From: Ilumatobacteraceae bacterium
GTDB taxonomy: Bacteria; Actinomycetota; Acidimicrobiia; Acidimicrobiales; Ilumatobacteraceae
DNA: 6,316 nt
Direction of reading: 5' to 3'
NCBI GenBank assembly: GCA_023254985.1
Contig: JALRJT010000022.1
Span: 1 to 6,316 of the forward strand
This document shows, piece after piece, positions 5,384 to 6,316 of the stretch (position 1 is its first letter; each line of letters starts with the position of its first letter). Both the position numbers and the translations under genes were made by a program. The notes under the pieces are model-generated. The model saw nothing but the letters and a program-made list of their open reading frames with translations. It was not told where the DNA came from and searched no databases.

Positions 5384-6316
5384 CGTCCGCCTGCAAATCG
5401 ATACAACCACTCGATCGGCCCGTGCGATCTACGACCCAGCACGATCCAGGCTAAGCCGAGACCCGCGGAGTAGGTCGCAGCGGTCAGCAAGAGTGCAGTT
5501 CCAAGTCCTTTCGAATCCACGACACTGAAGACGTCGACGACGAGTTTGAACACGACGATGTGAAAGACGTAGAGCGAAAGCGACAACCGGCCGCCCCGCA
5601 CGAGTAGTTCAGAGATGGTGGCGTACGGGAACCGTCGAACGATGGTCTCCACGACCCAGACCGAGATGATCGCGATGCCGAGTGAGCTGACGACATACAG
5701 CACACCGCGATCGAACGGCTGGAGAGAAACCACAGACGCCCGCAGTGTTTCGGACTGGCCAGTAAGGAGCGGCGGGCGGATGGAGTCACGCAAGATGTAC
5801 GCAGCGACGACTACGACAACTGAACCCAGCGCTAGCCGTGAACTGATGACTCGATCACTACGCAAGCCTCGCGCGACGATCATCCCAGCAAAGAAGAAGG
5901 CGATCCATGGAAGGACGGGATGGGTGTAAGCGACGAAGAGGCGAATTGCGACATTGCGCGGCGAGTCGGGCGAGGCTGGTTCGAGCCAAGCGGTGAAGTT
6001 GTCATCGAAACGCTCTGACACGCGCCATAAATTCAATGCTGCTGCGGCGATTACCGATGACGCAGAGGCGACGATCAACGTTCGATTCGAAGTGACGACG
6101 AAGACGCTCGCGATCATGAAGTAGGCGCCGTAATAGAAGAGAATCGTCCCCGGCCACACCCACTCGAGTCCGTACCCCACGAGCAACAGCGCTGCACCCC
6201 GGCGAAGGAGTTTCATCCGCAATTGTCGAATGCCGTCTTGATCGTCGGTTCGAACTCGCGAAGCCATCAGTGCAACGCCCATGCCGGCGACGAAGACGTA
6301 GGTCGCGGCGAACCGA
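5380..6316 (-). CDS. DUF418/HGSNAT-like multi-pass membrane protein, 5' end cut by window edge
   Basis: The frame is open to the right window edge. The codons before the ATG at 6282 read RFAATYVFVAG and continue smoothly into MGVALMASR, a membrane-segment motif of this family. I therefore treat that ATG as internal and the gene as partial (311 codons seen). Numbering from that Met, hydrophobic segments lie near 28-43, 47-64, 67-86, 113-137, 150-165, 195-213, 230-255 and 260-283, about nine in total with the one at the edge. The HPVLPW motif (121-126) resembles the PLLPW motif of heparan-alpha-glucosaminide N-acetyltransferase-like (DUF1624) proteins. GRLSLSLYVFH (231-241) and the terminal GPIEWLYR (288-295) are typical of DUF418. 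These proteins are thought to be related to integral membrane acyltransferases, but the substrate is unknown. Its TGA overlaps the ung start, so it heads or precedes ung in the operon. Confidence 0.8.
   Translation of the reverse strand, partial: RFAATYVFVAGMGVALMASRVRTDDQDGIRQLRMKLLRRGAALLLVGYGLEWVWPGTILFYYGAYFMIASVFVVTSNRTLIVASASSVIAAAALNLWRVSERFDDNFTAWLEPASPDSPRNVAIRLFVAYTHPVLPWIAFFFAGMIVARGLRSDRVISSRLALGSVVVVVAAYILRDSIRPPLLTGQSETLRASVVSLQPFDRGVLYVVSSLGIAIISVWVVETIVRRFPYATISELLVRGGRLSLSLYVFHIVVFKLVVDVFSVVDSKGLGTALLLTAATYSAGLGLAWIVLGRRSHGPIEWLYRFAGGR

Noticed and set aside
5384..5410. N-terminal extension of ung from a GTG start
   Set aside because: The ATG at 5383 gives the normal family length and an ATGA overlap with the upstream stop. 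The extension would only add nine residues encoded inside the neighbouring gene.
1..6316. Search for CRISPR, tRNA, rRNA, insertion sequences, toxin-antitoxin or defence genes
   Set aside because: No repeat-spacer pattern, cloverleaf-like segment, transposase motif or defence-type domain was seen. Nearly all bases belong to conserved housekeeping or metabolic genes.

Overview
The window reads as ordinary, densely packed bacterial chromosome. Base composition is moderately GC-rich. Genes are separated by a few bases or overlap by 1-4 bases, and two genes use GTG starts. The proteins look actinobacterial: a DUF418-type membrane protein, an SRPBCC protein, and a compact agmatine deiminase next to N-carbamoylputrescine amidase. 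An aquatic or soil actinobacterium, perhaps of the Acidimicrobiia, is my best guess, but this is inference because there is no rRNA or marker phylogeny here. I see no tRNA, rRNA, CRISPR array, insertion sequence, phage gene or attachment site.

Layout. At the left edge a class I SAM-dependent methyltransferase runs leftwards out of the window (1-341, minus strand). A 74-base divergent gap (342-415) separates it from a rightward three-gene operon: a two-cysteine glutathione-peroxidase-family peroxidase (416-907), N-carbamoylputrescine amidase aguB (913-1791) and agmatine deiminase aguA (1788-2762). The two agu genes overlap by four bases and together convert agmatine to putrescine.

This operon meets a leftward operon tail to tail at about 2763. 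A perfect 8-bp inverted repeat sits across the junction and includes both stop codons, so it is a likely shared terminator. The leftward operon, in transcription order from the right edge, is: a DUF418-like multi-pass membrane protein (its N terminus lies outside the window), uracil-DNA glycosylase ung, a small SRPBCC-fold protein, and a formylglycine-type sulfatase-family hydrolase. Its members overlap by 4 and 1 bases, or are 9 bases apart, so they are probably co-transcribed and translationally coupled. The promoter is outside the window.

How the genes fit together. The rightward operon has a clear metabolic core (polyamine synthesis from agmatine) with a peroxidase placed first. The leftward operon mixes DNA repair, membrane and hydrolase functions with no obvious single pathway. 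No gap longer than 300 bases lacks a gene. I did not find a convincing novel system. The most interesting points are the compact convergent terminator, the gene mixture in the leftward operon, and the substrate question for the sulfatase-like enzyme.
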